This document shows positions 43,906 to 53,057 of a DNA stretch of 64,000 nt, one piece after another; position 1 is the first letter of the stretch, and each line of letters opens with the position of its first letter. The notes beneath the pieces were generated by a model that did no database searches, was not told where the DNA came from, and saw nothing but the letters and a program-made list of their open reading frames with translations. A program made the translations under genes and the position numbers. Source of the stretch: Marinagarivorans algicola (GTDB lineage Bacteria > Pseudomonadota > Gammaproteobacteria > Pseudomonadales > Cellvibrionaceae); contig NZ_LGAK01000021.1 of assembly GCF_001292705.1 (NCBI RefSeq), forward strand, positions 27,275 to 91,274, read 5' to 3'.

Positions 43906-44964
43906 TTAATCGGCGTTGCGACGGTTTTGTATCATTTCGGTGGCGTAGTGCATAGCGGTGTTTAAGCTGCCCATATCAGCAAGACCTTTGCCAGCAAGAT
44001 CTAAAGCCGTACCATGATCTACCGAGGTGCGAACAAAGGGGAGGCCCAGCGTTACATTGACGGCTTGACCAAACCCTTTATATTTTAAGACGGGTAGGCC
44101 TTGGTCATGATACATCGCCAAAACCGCATCGGCGTTGGCTAGGTGCTTAGGCGTAAAAAGCGTATCGGCAGGCAGTGGGCCGGTTAGGGTGATACCCTCT
44201 TGGCGTAAAGCATCGAGCGCTGGAATAATCGTCTCGATTTCTTCGCGCCCCATATGACCGCCTTCACCGGCATGAGGGTTAAGCCCGCACACATAAATCT
44301 GTGGGTGAGCAATGCCCCATTGCGTGATGAGATCGTGATTTAAAATACGCACAACGCGACTGATGAGTACTGGGGTAATAGCGCTAGGCACATCTTTGAG
44401 CGGCAGGTGTGTTGTCATCAGTGCCACGCGCAAGCCTTTAGTCGCTAGCATCATCACAACATTTTCACGGCCGCTGCGCTCGCATAAAAACTCGGTATGG
44501 CCACTAAAGGCGACGCCGGCATCATTAATAATGCTTTTTTGTATGGGCCCTGTAACAAGGCCTGCAAAGGTGCCCTCAAGACATAGGTCGGTTGCGATCT
44601 CGAGTGTTTTGAGCACGTAAGAGGCATTGGCCGCATCGAGCTGGCCCGGTATTACGGTAGTACCCAAGGGCACATCAAGTACATAAAGCACTCGGTACGG
44701 GTTGCCTTTGGGGTGATCCTGAGCTGGCGGCATGCTTTGAATATCTTGACCAATACAATAATCAATCAGCGCAATATCCAAGTTCAAGCGTTTGGCTGTT
44801 TGGGCGAGTAACGCTTTACTGGCGACGGCAACAATTGGCAATGACTGAGTTGACGCACTGGCGGCATAGCGACAAATAAGTTCAGGCCCAACCCCTGCCG
44901 GCTCGCCTGGGGTGACGGCAATAATGGGCAGGTGATGGGCCGATGTGGTGCTAGAGTGATGCAT
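43906..44964 (-). CDS. pdxA: 4-hydroxythreonine-4-phosphate dehydrogenase PdxA
   Basis: 352 residues. [63 protein letters not shown] and [12 protein letters not shown] are PdxA signatures, including the metal-binding His residues. It acts in pyridoxal phosphate synthesis. It starts three bases after surA, typical for this operon. Confidence 0.97.
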   Translation of the reverse strand: MHHSSTTSAHHLPIIAVTPGEPAGVGPELICRYAASASTQSLPIVAVASKALLAQTAKRLNLDIALIDYCIGQDIQSMPPAQDHPKGNPYRVLYVLDVPLGTTVIPGQLDAANASYVLKTLEIATDLCLEGTFAGLVTGPIQKSIINDAGVAFSGHTEFLCERSGRENVVMMLATKGLRVALMTTHLPLKDVPSAITPVLISRVVRILNHDLITQWGIAHPQIYVCGLNPHAGEGGHMGREEIETIIPALDALRQEGITLTGPLPADTLFTPKHLANADAVLAMYHDQGLPVLKYKGFGQAVNVTLGLPFVRTSVDHGTALDLAGKGLADMGSLNTAMHYATEMIQNRRNAD

Positions 44965-44967
44965 TCA

Positions 44968-46278
44968 TTAGCTCGCGGTTTTAATTTCAACAAAAGCTTC
45001 GTCACGCAACTCACGCAGCCAAACTTGTAGCTCATCTTCAAAGCGGCGGTTCGTTAAAATATTACGCGCTTTATTGCGAATCACCGCTTGCGTCATGTCT
45101 TCATCGCGTTGCTCTTGTACTTGCAATATATGCCAGCCAAATTGGCTACGAAAAGGTGCCGAAATCTCACCGGTGGGCGTTTGTGTCATGGCGGCTTCAA
45201 ATTCGGGTACAAATTGCCCAGGGTTTGACCAGCCAAGGTCGCCGCCAGCGAGCATAGAGCCAATATCTTCAGAGTGCTCTTTGGCGAGTGCCGCAAAGTC
45301 TGCGCCATCAATGATTTGCTGGCGAATGGTGATGAGTTTTTGCTCGGCTTCTTCGTCGGTTAAAATGGCTGAGGGCTTCACTAAGATATGACGCGCTTTA
45401 AATTGCTTAACAACTTGAGTGTCTTCACCGCGTTTTTCGTAAAGTTTAATCAGGTGAAAGCCGGCCGCGCTGCGCGAAGGCTTAGAAACACCGCCGATAC
45501 TCAGCGTAGGCGCTATTTCAGCAAATAAGCTCGGTAGGTCGCTGGTCTTGCGAAAGCCAAGGTCACCGCCTTTTAGTGCGTTAGGGCCTTTTGAATAGGC
45601 AATGGCGAGTTCGGCAAAGACCGCGCCCTTTGTGGCTTGCTCGTACAGTGATTGTGCCTGTGCCTTGGCGGACTCGATCTCAGCCTCTGTGGCCGATTGA
45701 GGAAGGGCGACTAAAATATGACCCAAATGGTACTCTGGAGAGAGCCAAAATTGTGCCTCAGCCGACTTCAAAAAGTTGTCAATTTCTAGGTTCGACACGG
45801 TAATACGTTGAGAGACTAAGCCGCGCTGAATGTTCTGGATTAACATATCGCGTTCTATACGCTCTTTAAGCAGGCTAAGTGTGAGCCCTTCCAGTGCAAG
45901 CTGTGCGGTAAATTGTGCGTCGGTGAGGTTGTTTTTTTGCTGCATTTCTTTGATGGTGGCATTGATTTGGGCATCTTCAATGTTGACACCATAGCGGCGG
46001 GCTTTTTGCACTTGAAGTTGCTCGACAATCAAGTGTTCAAGCACTTGCTCTTGAAGCACGCTGGCTTCGGGTAGCGCCATTTTAGAGCGTGCGGCATTGG
46101 CGGCGATAGCGGTGATACGCTCGTTGAGGGTGGATTGTAAGATAATTTGATTATCTACAATCGCAGCAATACTATCGAGTAATTGCGGCTCGGCAGCCGC
46201 ACTAGGCACTAGGCTGCTAAACGTAACGGAGGCACTAAAGGCTAGAGAGGCCGCAAGGTAGCTAAGCGGATTTTTCAT
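44968..46278 (-). CDS. surA: Periplasmic chaperone/prolyl isomerase SurA
   Basis: 436 residues from the ATG at 46276-46278, which places a standard signal peptide ahead of SAAA-EP; the longer frame would bury it. The N-terminal chaperone domain begins LDSIAAIVDNQIILQSTL. Two parvulin domains follow (near YHLGHILVALP and KARHILVKPS; each with a GGDLG motif) and a short C-terminal helix. It escorts outer-membrane proteins, including LptD encoded just upstream. Confidence 0.96.
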   Translation of the reverse strand: MKNPLSYLAASLAFSASVTFSSLVPSAAAEPQLLDSIAAIVDNQIILQSTLNERITAIAANAARSKMALPEASVLQEQVLEHLIVEQLQVQKARRYGVNIEDAQINATIKEMQQKNNLTDAQFTAQLALEGLTLSLLKERIERDMLIQNIQRGLVSQRITVSNLEIDNFLKSAEAQFWLSPEYHLGHILVALPQSATEAEIESAKAQAQSLYEQATKGAVFAELAIAYSKGPNALKGGDLGFRKTSDLPSLFAEIAPTLSIGGVSKPSRSAAGFHLIKLYEKRGEDTQVVKQFKARHILVKPSAILTDEEAEQKLITIRQQIIDGADFAALAKEHSEDIGSMLAGGDLGWSNPGQFVPEFEAAMTQTPTGEISAPFRSQFGWHILQVQEQRDEDMTQAVIRNKARNILTNRRFEDELQVWLRELRDEAFVEIKTAS

Positions 46279-46350
46279 ATAAGGTCCAATGATGTGCCAG
46301 GGCACAAATTTATTAATATTATGTTGTCTAAGTGAATGCTTAAGCGGTGT

Positions 46351-48783
46351 TTATTGTTTATCTTGATAGCCAAAAATACTGTCTTTTAGAAGGCTTTCAA
46401 TGCGCTTGCCCGAGCTACCAAGGCCCATCAGCTCGATTTCAAAAAACAAGCCTTGGTCATAAGGGCGTCGTGTATCTTCTGTGCCGCTGGCCAACTTGGC
46501 ATCAAGCCAGCGTCTTGCGACAGTGCGAATACGGTAGCAGCAAGCGTCATATTCGAAGCCAACAAAGGTTTCAAGTTCCCGCTTTTCATCCAAATCGTAA
46601 AACGATCGGCCAATTAAACGCCACTGATTGCTGGTGGGCAAATAAAAGGAGACATCCAGCTGATCAATTTTTTGGCTTAAGCTGCCACCGTTTAAGGTTT
46701 GCTCACGTGCGTATCGGTAATCAATATTGAGCAGCCAGTCGCCATGGGTAAAATGTGTGCCAATGTTAGCACGCATTAACTTGTTGGTTTTAGGGTTAAA
46801 CTGCGCGCTGCCTAAAGTGCGTAGGTTTTCGGTGAGGTTGACCGAAAATTGACCTGCAAGATCGGACTCTTCAGCGGTGTCTGCCGTCGCGTTTAAGCCG
46901 ACTTTACGATCATCAAAATAAAACAACTGACCGACGCTAATATCCCATAGTGGCTGACCATTTTCGCGTAAATAGCGGTGGGTAAGACCTAAAGTCATTT
47001 GATTGGCGTCATCGAGTCGATCCCCACCGGTAAAGCGATGCGGCCTAAAAAGCTGATTGTAACTAAATGTTAGTGGTGAGGTATCAAAGTTGACACTTTG
47101 ATTATCGTAAGTGACATTCAGTAAACTGCTGTGATCGGTGTATTGCCTAAAGAAGTAGAACAGCCGAGGCTCTAGGCTTTGACGCCCACTGGCATGCTCA
47201 AAAATCAAGCCGCTATCAAAGCTTGCATAGTGGGTTGATAATGTGGGCGTGCTGTTGGCGGTGGCCTTGAGCTCGTCCTTATCGAGGTTGTAGCTCATGC
47301 CTTGGGCGCCAATACTGGGCTTAATAAACCCCCAGCTAGTATCGCGCTGATAGTGTAGCTGATAGTCTAAGCGCGTGCGTTCACCGGTGATAATGGCTTG
47401 ACCATTAAGTTTTTGCTCTTGACGATGATCAAATGCCACAAACTCATGGTACAAGCTGGCGCCAAAATCCCCTAAACGGTAATTGCCCTCGGCCTGAAGT
47501 TGCGGTAACCGGCGATAAGAGTCATCGATATCGGTTAATAAATTTTGCGCATTATAAAAATTGGCCGACACATGCCAATTCGCAAAATCGTAGCCTACAC
47601 GGGCATTTTGTGTCATGTAGGTTTCGTTGGCTACATTAAAGCTAGCCGCAGGTAAGTCACGTAAAAAGTCGGTATCGCTAACGCGCCCATAATTGATGGC
47701 ACTGTACCAAGGTTGATGTCGTCCTCCCTCATGGTCAAATTGCATTAACCAGCGGGAGTCTCCTTTGTGTGGGCGCAATTCTTGTTCCGTCGCTTTGCCG
47801 GTTGCAATGAGGGCATTTTCGTTAGCGTTATCGCCCCCTCTGTCGTTAGGTAGTGCGGAGAACTGCACTTGATTGGAGTGCGTATACGCAAGATAGCGAT
47901 ATTCGGCCTCGAGCATGGCGCCGCGCCGGTTAACATAGCGCGGCGTAATGGTAGCATCTTGATTGGGAGCAATGTTCCAGTACCACGGCTGGGCAAAATC
48001 TAATCCACCATCGACCGTACCAATGCTCGGGGTTAGCAAGCCCGTTTGGCGTTCACTGCCTAACGGAAAGCGAATATATGGTGTGTACAAAACGGGAATA
48101 CCAGCGATACGAATCACAACATCTCGGCCATAACCTTGTTGAGCGTCAGGGTCTAAGGTTAACTTTTTGCCCGATAATAACCATGACTTATCGTTGGGTT
48201 CACAGCTGGTGAAGGTACCGTTCTCTAACACGAGCTTACCGCTGGACGCGTGTGCTAAGCGTCCAGCGGTACCACGTAGGTGCTGTGCATGTATCACAAA
48301 ACTACCATCGGTAAATTCGGCCTCATTAGCAATCATATTCACGCTGGCGGTATGACCTAAAATGAGACTGCCAGTTTGACGAATCATGACGTGACCGCGC
48401 AAGCTCGCTTGTTCGGTTTCTTTGTCAAAGCTCATCGCGTTAGCTTCAATAATACGCGCGCCTTGGCGTACATGAACACCTTGGCTTAATTCGATGTGCG
48501 TGGTATTCATGTTGGCTGCGCCAGCATCAACTTCAATTAAAGTATTCGCTGGGTCAGGGGTGGGCTTGTCGGCAAAAGGGTCAACATAAATACCGTAACA
48601 AGCCGGTTTGAGGCGACTGATTTGTTCAGGCGTTAATTGGTCTCGGGCTTGCCAATCGGTTTGAGCGGCTGTGCGAGTGGTCGTTTTATAAGTCGTTGCT
48701 GATGCTGTATGTTGTTGGGGCGCGTGTTCAGCAAGGGCGCCGGTGGTGATAAAAAGCGTGCACATTAAGGGCGTCCTAATCAT
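46351..48783 (-). CDS. lptD: LPS assembly outer-membrane protein LptD
   Basis: 810 residues from the ATG at 48781-48783, chosen because MIRTPLMCTLFITTGALA-EH is a clean signal peptide; in-frame ATGs at 48861 and 48948 would add 26 or 55 residues and none has a good ribosome site. The order is an OstA/LptA-like N-domain (TTHIELSQGVHVRQGARIIE), then a beta-barrel ending in aromatic-rich strands (VGFEYDACCYRIRTVARRWL). The pair CC in that segment, with an earlier Cys in FTSCEP and one in LKPACYG, fits the disulfides of LptD. It inserts LPS in the outer leaflet. Confidence 0.93.
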   Translation of the reverse strand: MIRTPLMCTLFITTGALAEHAPQQHTASATTYKTTTRTAAQTDWQARDQLTPEQISRLKPACYGIYVDPFADKPTPDPANTLIEVDAGAANMNTTHIELSQGVHVRQGARIIEANAMSFDKETEQASLRGHVMIRQTGSLILGHTASVNMIANEAEFTDGSFVIHAQHLRGTAGRLAHASSGKLVLENGTFTSCEPNDKSWLLSGKKLTLDPDAQQGYGRDVVIRIAGIPVLYTPYIRFPLGSERQTGLLTPSIGTVDGGLDFAQPWYWNIAPNQDATITPRYVNRRGAMLEAEYRYLAYTHSNQVQFSALPNDRGGDNANENALIATGKATEQELRPHKGDSRWLMQFDHEGGRHQPWYSAINYGRVSDTDFLRDLPAASFNVANETYMTQNARVGYDFANWHVSANFYNAQNLLTDIDDSYRRLPQLQAEGNYRLGDFGASLYHEFVAFDHRQEQKLNGQAIITGERTRLDYQLHYQRDTSWGFIKPSIGAQGMSYNLDKDELKATANSTPTLSTHYASFDSGLIFEHASGRQSLEPRLFYFFRQYTDHSSLLNVTYDNQSVNFDTSPLTFSYNQLFRPHRFTGGDRLDDANQMTLGLTHRYLRENGQPLWDISVGQLFYFDDRKVGLNATADTAEESDLAGQFSVNLTENLRTLGSAQFNPKTNKLMRANIGTHFTHGDWLLNIDYRYAREQTLNGGSLSQKIDQLDVSFYLPTSNQWRLIGRSFYDLDEKRELETFVGFEYDACCYRIRTVARRWLDAKLASGTEDTRRPYDQGLFFEIELMGLGSSGKRIESLLKDSIFGYQDKQ

Positions 48784-48971
48784 AAGCGATTGGAGCTCAA
48801 TGAAGGCACTTAGCGTTTTTTGCTGAGGTCTGACGTTGTCGTCAGCATTGGGGTTAGGCATACTGCGGGGTCTTTTATGCGCGTCTTTTGATTGTTTGGG
48901 CGCAGATTGTAATGGTGCGCACTCACGATTGAAACCGTAAAAGCGCATAAATCTTGCTAGGCGATAGAATA

Positions 48972-50009
48972 ATGGTAGTACAAGAAGAGTTATTGGCTTG
49001 GGTTCGTGGCCAGTTACAGGCCTTGGGGCTTGCATTTAATGAGGCAAAGCCTATTGAAGGTGATGCGGGGTTTAGGCAGTATATTCGTTTGGATACAGAT
49101 CCTGCGATGCTGGCGGTATATGGTCCTCCAATGACTGAAAAACATACGGAGTTTGTCGCCATTAGCGAGCATTGGCGTACATCGGGGGTTCATGCGCCTC
49201 GAGTATTCGCCCATGACTTGGCACAAGGTTTTTTATTGGTTGAAGATTTGGGCGCGACATCGTTAGCTGATGCATTGGCCAACCGCCGGGGTCGTACTAC
49301 ACCGGCAGAGATTTATGCGCCAGTTCTCGCGCAATTGCGCACGTTACAACTATTAACGCCTAAGGGCTTTTATCCTCAGTATTCAGCTCATCGGTTGCAG
49401 CAAGAAATGGCCTTGTTTGAACCGTGGTTTGTTGAAGGCTTGCTTGGTTACACGTTGAGCGAGTGTGAAAAAGCATCACTCCAAGTGCTTTACCAACACT
49501 TAATTAACAGCGCACAAGCGCAGCCTCAAGTCATTGTTCATCGCGACTTACATTGCCGTAATATTCAGTGCTCGGACACCGTTGCACAAGATGCCCAGTT
49601 AGGCTTTATTGACTTTCAAGATGCGGTGATCGGCCCAATTACCTATGATTGGGTGTCATTATTAAAAGATTGTTACCAGCAGTGGCCGGCGAGTTTTGTC
49701 AGTGAGCAAGCGATGCGCTATAACCAAGCGCTGCCTGCGCGCTTAAGGCTTGCTGACGAGGCATTATTAGAGACCTTAGACTTGATGGGATTGCAGCGCC
49801 ACCTTAAGGTGTTAGGGATATTTGCGCGCTTGTCTCTAAGAGATGGCAAGATGGGGTACTTGCATGACTTACCTTTGGTGGTGGCTTACGTGCGTGACGT
49901 GTGCGGGCGCTATGAGGCTTTGCAGCCATTTTTAGCTTGGTTCGATCGCGTATTGTTGCCGCTGTGTGCCTTGCAGCCTTGGTATCGTTGCGTGGTTATA
50001 CAACCGTGA
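48972..50009 (+). CDS. amgK: N-acetylmuramate/N-acetylglucosamine anomeric kinase AmgK
   Basis: 345 residues from the ATG at 48972; an upstream TTG at 48954 is less likely. APH-kinase fold: DAGFRQYIRL near the start, VEDLGATSLADAL hinge, catalytic VIVHRDLHCRNI and metal motif GFIDFQDAVIGPITYDW. The neighbour MurU confirms AmgK instead of an aminoglycoside resistance enzyme. It phosphorylates recycled MurNAc so that UDP-MurNAc can be made without de novo steps, the route that gives fosfomycin tolerance in Pseudomonas. It is divergent from lptD. Confidence 0.93.
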   Translation: MVVQEELLAWVRGQLQALGLAFNEAKPIEGDAGFRQYIRLDTDPAMLAVYGPPMTEKHTEFVAISEHWRTSGVHAPRVFAHDLAQGFLLVEDLGATSLADALANRRGRTTPAEIYAPVLAQLRTLQLLTPKGFYPQYSAHRLQQEMALFEPWFVEGLLGYTLSECEKASLQVLYQHLINSAQAQPQVIVHRDLHCRNIQCSDTVAQDAQLGFIDFQDAVIGPITYDWVSLLKDCYQQWPASFVSEQAMRYNQALPARLRLADEALLETLDLMGLQRHLKVLGIFARLSLRDGKMGYLHDLPLVVAYVRDVCGRYEALQPFLAWFDRVLLPLCALQPWYRCVVIQP

Positions 50010-50806
50010 AGGCAATGATTTTAGCTGCGGGCATGGGCACGCGAATGCTGCCATTAACTCAACATTGCCCCAAGCCTTTATTGCCGGTTGCGGGTATTCC
50101 TTTGCTCGAGCACTGGTTGATCAAACTAGAGCGTATTAGCGCGATCACGCAGATTATTATTAATGCGGCGTATTTGAGCGAGCGTATTCGGGCCTATATC
50201 CACGCTCGGCACAATGCTGTGCCTATTTGGGTTAATGTCGAGCCCGAACCGCTAGAAACGGCAGGCGCATTGCGCGCTGTGCTACCAGATTTAGGCCAAG
50301 CGCCGTTTTTACTGATCAATGGCGATGTGTTTTGTAATGTACCGCTGAGTACTTGGCTGAAGGAGGCCAGTCGGCGCTTACAGGCTAATGCCGCGTGCGA
50401 GGGGGTGTGTATGATGGTTAATAATCCCAGTCACCATTTGAGTGGAGATTTTTGTATCGTCGATGAGGGGTTGCTCACCACAAAACCCGAGCAGCACACT
50501 GAGTGCGCGAGCTATACCTTTTCGGGGGTGAGTGTACTTAGTCCTAAACTTATTCGCCAATACCCTCAAGCGCGTAAAAAGTTCGCTTTGCGCGAGGTCT
50601 TTGACTGGGCAATGGCGCGTCGTGCGCTTTATGCGAACTATTACGCTGGTTATTGGATCGATGTAGGAACGCCTGAGCGGCTTGGGCAATTAGAGCAAGA
50701 CGTACAGGCGAACCCTTACTTGCTTGCACACCTTAATACAGAAACCAAAAACGCATTAAAACCCATGCACAAAAACATGCACAAAAAGATGAACAAGGAG
50801 CCATAA
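50006..50806 (+). CDS. murU: MurNAc-1-phosphate uridylyltransferase MurU
   Basis: 266 residues from a GTG at 50006 that overlaps the amgK stop (GTGA), giving MKAMILAAGMGTRMLPLTQH. The nucleotidyltransferase loop and CPKPLLPVAGIPLLEH are complete, INGDVF holds the metal Asp, and YWIDVGTPERL closes the domain. It turns MurNAc-1-P into UDP-MurNAc. The C-terminal tail (MHKNMHKKMNKEP) is Met/His/Lys-rich and about 30 residues longer than in Pseudomonas. Confidence 0.93.
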   Translation: MKAMILAAGMGTRMLPLTQHCPKPLLPVAGIPLLEHWLIKLERISAITQIIINAAYLSERIRAYIHARHNAVPIWVNVEPEPLETAGALRAVLPDLGQAPFLLINGDVFCNVPLSTWLKEASRRLQANAACEGVCMMVNNPSHHLSGDFCIVDEGLLTTKPEQHTECASYTFSGVSVLSPKLIRQYPQARKKFALREVFDWAMARRALYANYYAGYWIDVGTPERLGQLEQDVQANPYLLAHLNTETKNALKPMHKNMHKKMNKEP

Positions 50807-51562
50807 ATGGAAGCTTACGACAGCATCATTGCCACACTGGCTTTAACCCTAGGAGCCAGTTGGGCCAGCGGCATTAATTTGTATGCGGTGTTGCTGGTAT
50901 TGGGGCTGGGTGGCGCGACAGGTCATATCGAGTTGCCTGCAGGTCTTGAAATACTCCACAATCCATTGGTCATCACGGCGGCGGGGTTAATGTATTGCGT
51001 GGAGTTTTTTGCTGACAAAGTCCCCGGGGTAGATACCGCGTGGGACTCTATTCATACATTTGTTCGCATACCGGCAGGTGCGCTGTTGGCTGCGGGCGCT
51101 GTCGGTGATGTTGCACCGGTTATGGAGCTAGCCGCTGCCATAGTCGGGGGGGCTTTAGCAACCACAAGTCATGCCACTAAAGCAGGCTCGCGTTTACTGA
51201 TCAATACCTCGCCCGAACCTGTGACTAACTGGGGGGCTTCGTTTTTTGAAGATATTTTGGTTGTTGGCGGGCTGTGGACGGCACTGAATCATCCGGTGTT
51301 ATTTTTAGTGTTATTAGTTGTGTTTATTGTGTTGGCGATTTGGTTACTGCCTCAGTTATGGCGGCTGATCAAATACATTCTTCAAAAAATAGGAGCGTTT
51401 TGGGGTGGCGAGCCTCCAGCACCTTTAGACAGGCCCGCTGATGCGACTCATCACTCGTCTGGGGTGACTTTTGAGTTAGAGCGTCTCAGCGCCTTAAGAG
51501 CCAGTGGTGCTCTTACTGAGCAAGAGTATAGGGCTGCTAAACGTCAACTGTTAGGCACATAA
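50807..51562 (+). CDS. DUF4126 membrane protein with C-terminal SHOCT-like motif
   Basis: 251 residues starting directly after the murU stop. Four or more hydrophobic segments; SWASGINLYAVLLVLGLGG and EFFADKVPGVDTAWDSIHTF are typical of DUF4126. After the last membrane helix, the tail ends LERLSALRASGALTEQEYRA, then AKRQLLG, a short SHOCT-type oligomerisation motif. No function is known. Its coupling with amgK-murU may be only positional. Confidence 0.8.
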   Translation: MEAYDSIIATLALTLGASWASGINLYAVLLVLGLGGATGHIELPAGLEILHNPLVITAAGLMYCVEFFADKVPGVDTAWDSIHTFVRIPAGALLAAGAVGDVAPVMELAAAIVGGALATTSHATKAGSRLLINTSPEPVTNWGASFFEDILVVGGLWTALNHPVLFLVLLVVFIVLAIWLLPQLWRLIKYILQKIGAFWGGEPPAPLDRPADATHHSSGVTFELERLSALRASGALTEQEYRAAKRQLLGT

Positions 51563-51723
51563 TGAGAGGTAGATAAATGAGGTCAGCGTTTAGTCGCGAA
51601 GGCTAGCCAGTTGCCTTATTAAGCTATATTCCAGTGATGGCTTCTTCTATAGTCATGGTTTGAGTCGCACCTTTTTGGGGTGCGCCATAGTCACTAATCA
51701 TTACAAACGGTAAGCGGAAGCGT

Positions 51724-53010
51724 ATGTTTAGTAGTCGTGAAGATAGTCGTAGCGCCATTTTGTTTTTTTCTTCTCAGGGTATTGTCAAAGAGCTCTTATA
51801 CTCTGAGTTTGAAGCATTACTGGAGGGGTTTACACCTGAAAAAGAATGGATCGATAAAGAGGCTAAAGCGGTGTACCTTGAACTGAGCGCTGATTTGCAA
51901 GTCAAAGCGGCGGTTTTTTTTGTTATCAGCTTTGATAGTGAAGGTTGGGTTGAGGCAAGCTGGAATATTCCCTTGGTTAATCTCGCGCGTACAGCAAAGG
52001 TCAATGACGTAGGTTTGAAGGCGGCTACGGCACAAAATTGCAGCGACCCTAAATATCAAGAAATGCTATGGAACCCTGACTTGAGCGCGAGTGGTAAAGT
52101 ACTAGGCTGGATTAGCGATGCGATTGCGGTGAATAAATTAGGTTTTAGCCGCCAAGCTGCTGAAAATATGCCCAATACGACCGGCCAGGTAGCCCCTAGC
52201 GCAGTAAGTCATGACAATAATGCGCGCGCAATGGAAGCGCAAATTACACAGTTGATGCAACACCAAACGCAAGGCGCCAGTGACATTGCGCAAGCGATGG
52301 CTAAACTCGAAGAAACAAAAGCCCAATATGCAAAGAAACTAGGCGCTTTACAGGCACAGTTAGCCGATAAAGTACGCCAATTTGATAGCGCAAAAACACA
52401 ATTAGAGGGCTTAAAAAGCACATTAGAGGGAAGCGAGCAAAAAATTGCTCAAATGCGTGAGCACTACGAGTCGAAGCTCAAAAGCACGCAAGGCCATGAA
52501 GCCGATTTTATTACGGCTTTACGTGAGCATTATGAAACCGAAGCGAGTGAGCAGATCGCAAGCGCAGAGTCTGAATACAAAGAATTGCTGAATTGGCGTG
52601 AGGTTGAGCTTATTTACCGTGCCGAGCGCGAGGCTCAGCTACACGACGAGATGACCCAATTAAAGTTGAAAAATACCGAGCTCGCGTTGATGGCCGATGG
52701 TGATTTATTGCAAACAATGAGTGACAAAGGCATCACCTTTATGACCTATCAGGTGGGTCTAGGCCATATTAATATCCCTGTGAGTGAAGTGCCCTTATAT
52801 ATCAATAACCCTATTGGTTTTGTGGCCGCTTATTGTAAAGTGAGCCAAGCGGTCTATTTGGATTGGCTCGCTCATTTTCATGCGCCTGTATGCCGCATAC
52901 AAGATGCCCAAGGCGGCTATTGTGGTGCAGATGTGAAGCGTATGGAAAGCCCTATGCAATTTATGCCTGGTGTATCGGATTGTTGCCCACAGCATCAAAA
53001 TAAAGCGTAA
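51724..53010 (+). CDS. Coiled-coil protein of unknown function with Cys-rich C-terminus
   Basis: 428 residues. Residues 1-140 form a mixed domain beginning SREDSRSAILFFSSQGIVKE; 165-315 are a predicted coiled coil rich in Ala/Gln/Glu/Lys; the C-terminal 100 residues are again globular (GITFMTYQVGLGHINIPVSE, then PIGFVAAYC) and hold five Cys with two His (C.IQDAQGGYC...CCPQH). The Cys/His set may bind metal, which is inference. No signal peptide. It stands alone after a 160-base gap; I do not recognise a named family. Confidence 0.7.
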   Translation: MFSSREDSRSAILFFSSQGIVKELLYSEFEALLEGFTPEKEWIDKEAKAVYLELSADLQVKAAVFFVISFDSEGWVEASWNIPLVNLARTAKVNDVGLKAATAQNCSDPKYQEMLWNPDLSASGKVLGWISDAIAVNKLGFSRQAAENMPNTTGQVAPSAVSHDNNARAMEAQITQLMQHQTQGASDIAQAMAKLEETKAQYAKKLGALQAQLADKVRQFDSAKTQLEGLKSTLEGSEQKIAQMREHYESKLKSTQGHEADFITALREHYETEASEQIASAESEYKELLNWREVELIYRAEREAQLHDEMTQLKLKNTELALMADGDLLQTMSDKGITFMTYQVGLGHINIPVSEVPLYINNPIGFVAAYCKVSQAVYLDWLAHFHAPVCRIQDAQGGYCGADVKRMESPMQFMPGVSDCCPQHQNKA

Positions 53011-53057
53011 CTCACACTGAGGTTATACCAAGCGTATTGAATGAATGTAAGAAACCT

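Noticed and set aside
48972..50009. Aminoglycoside resistance gene
   Set aside because: The APH-like fold is that of AmgK, and the overlapping murU settles its role in cell-wall sugar recycling.
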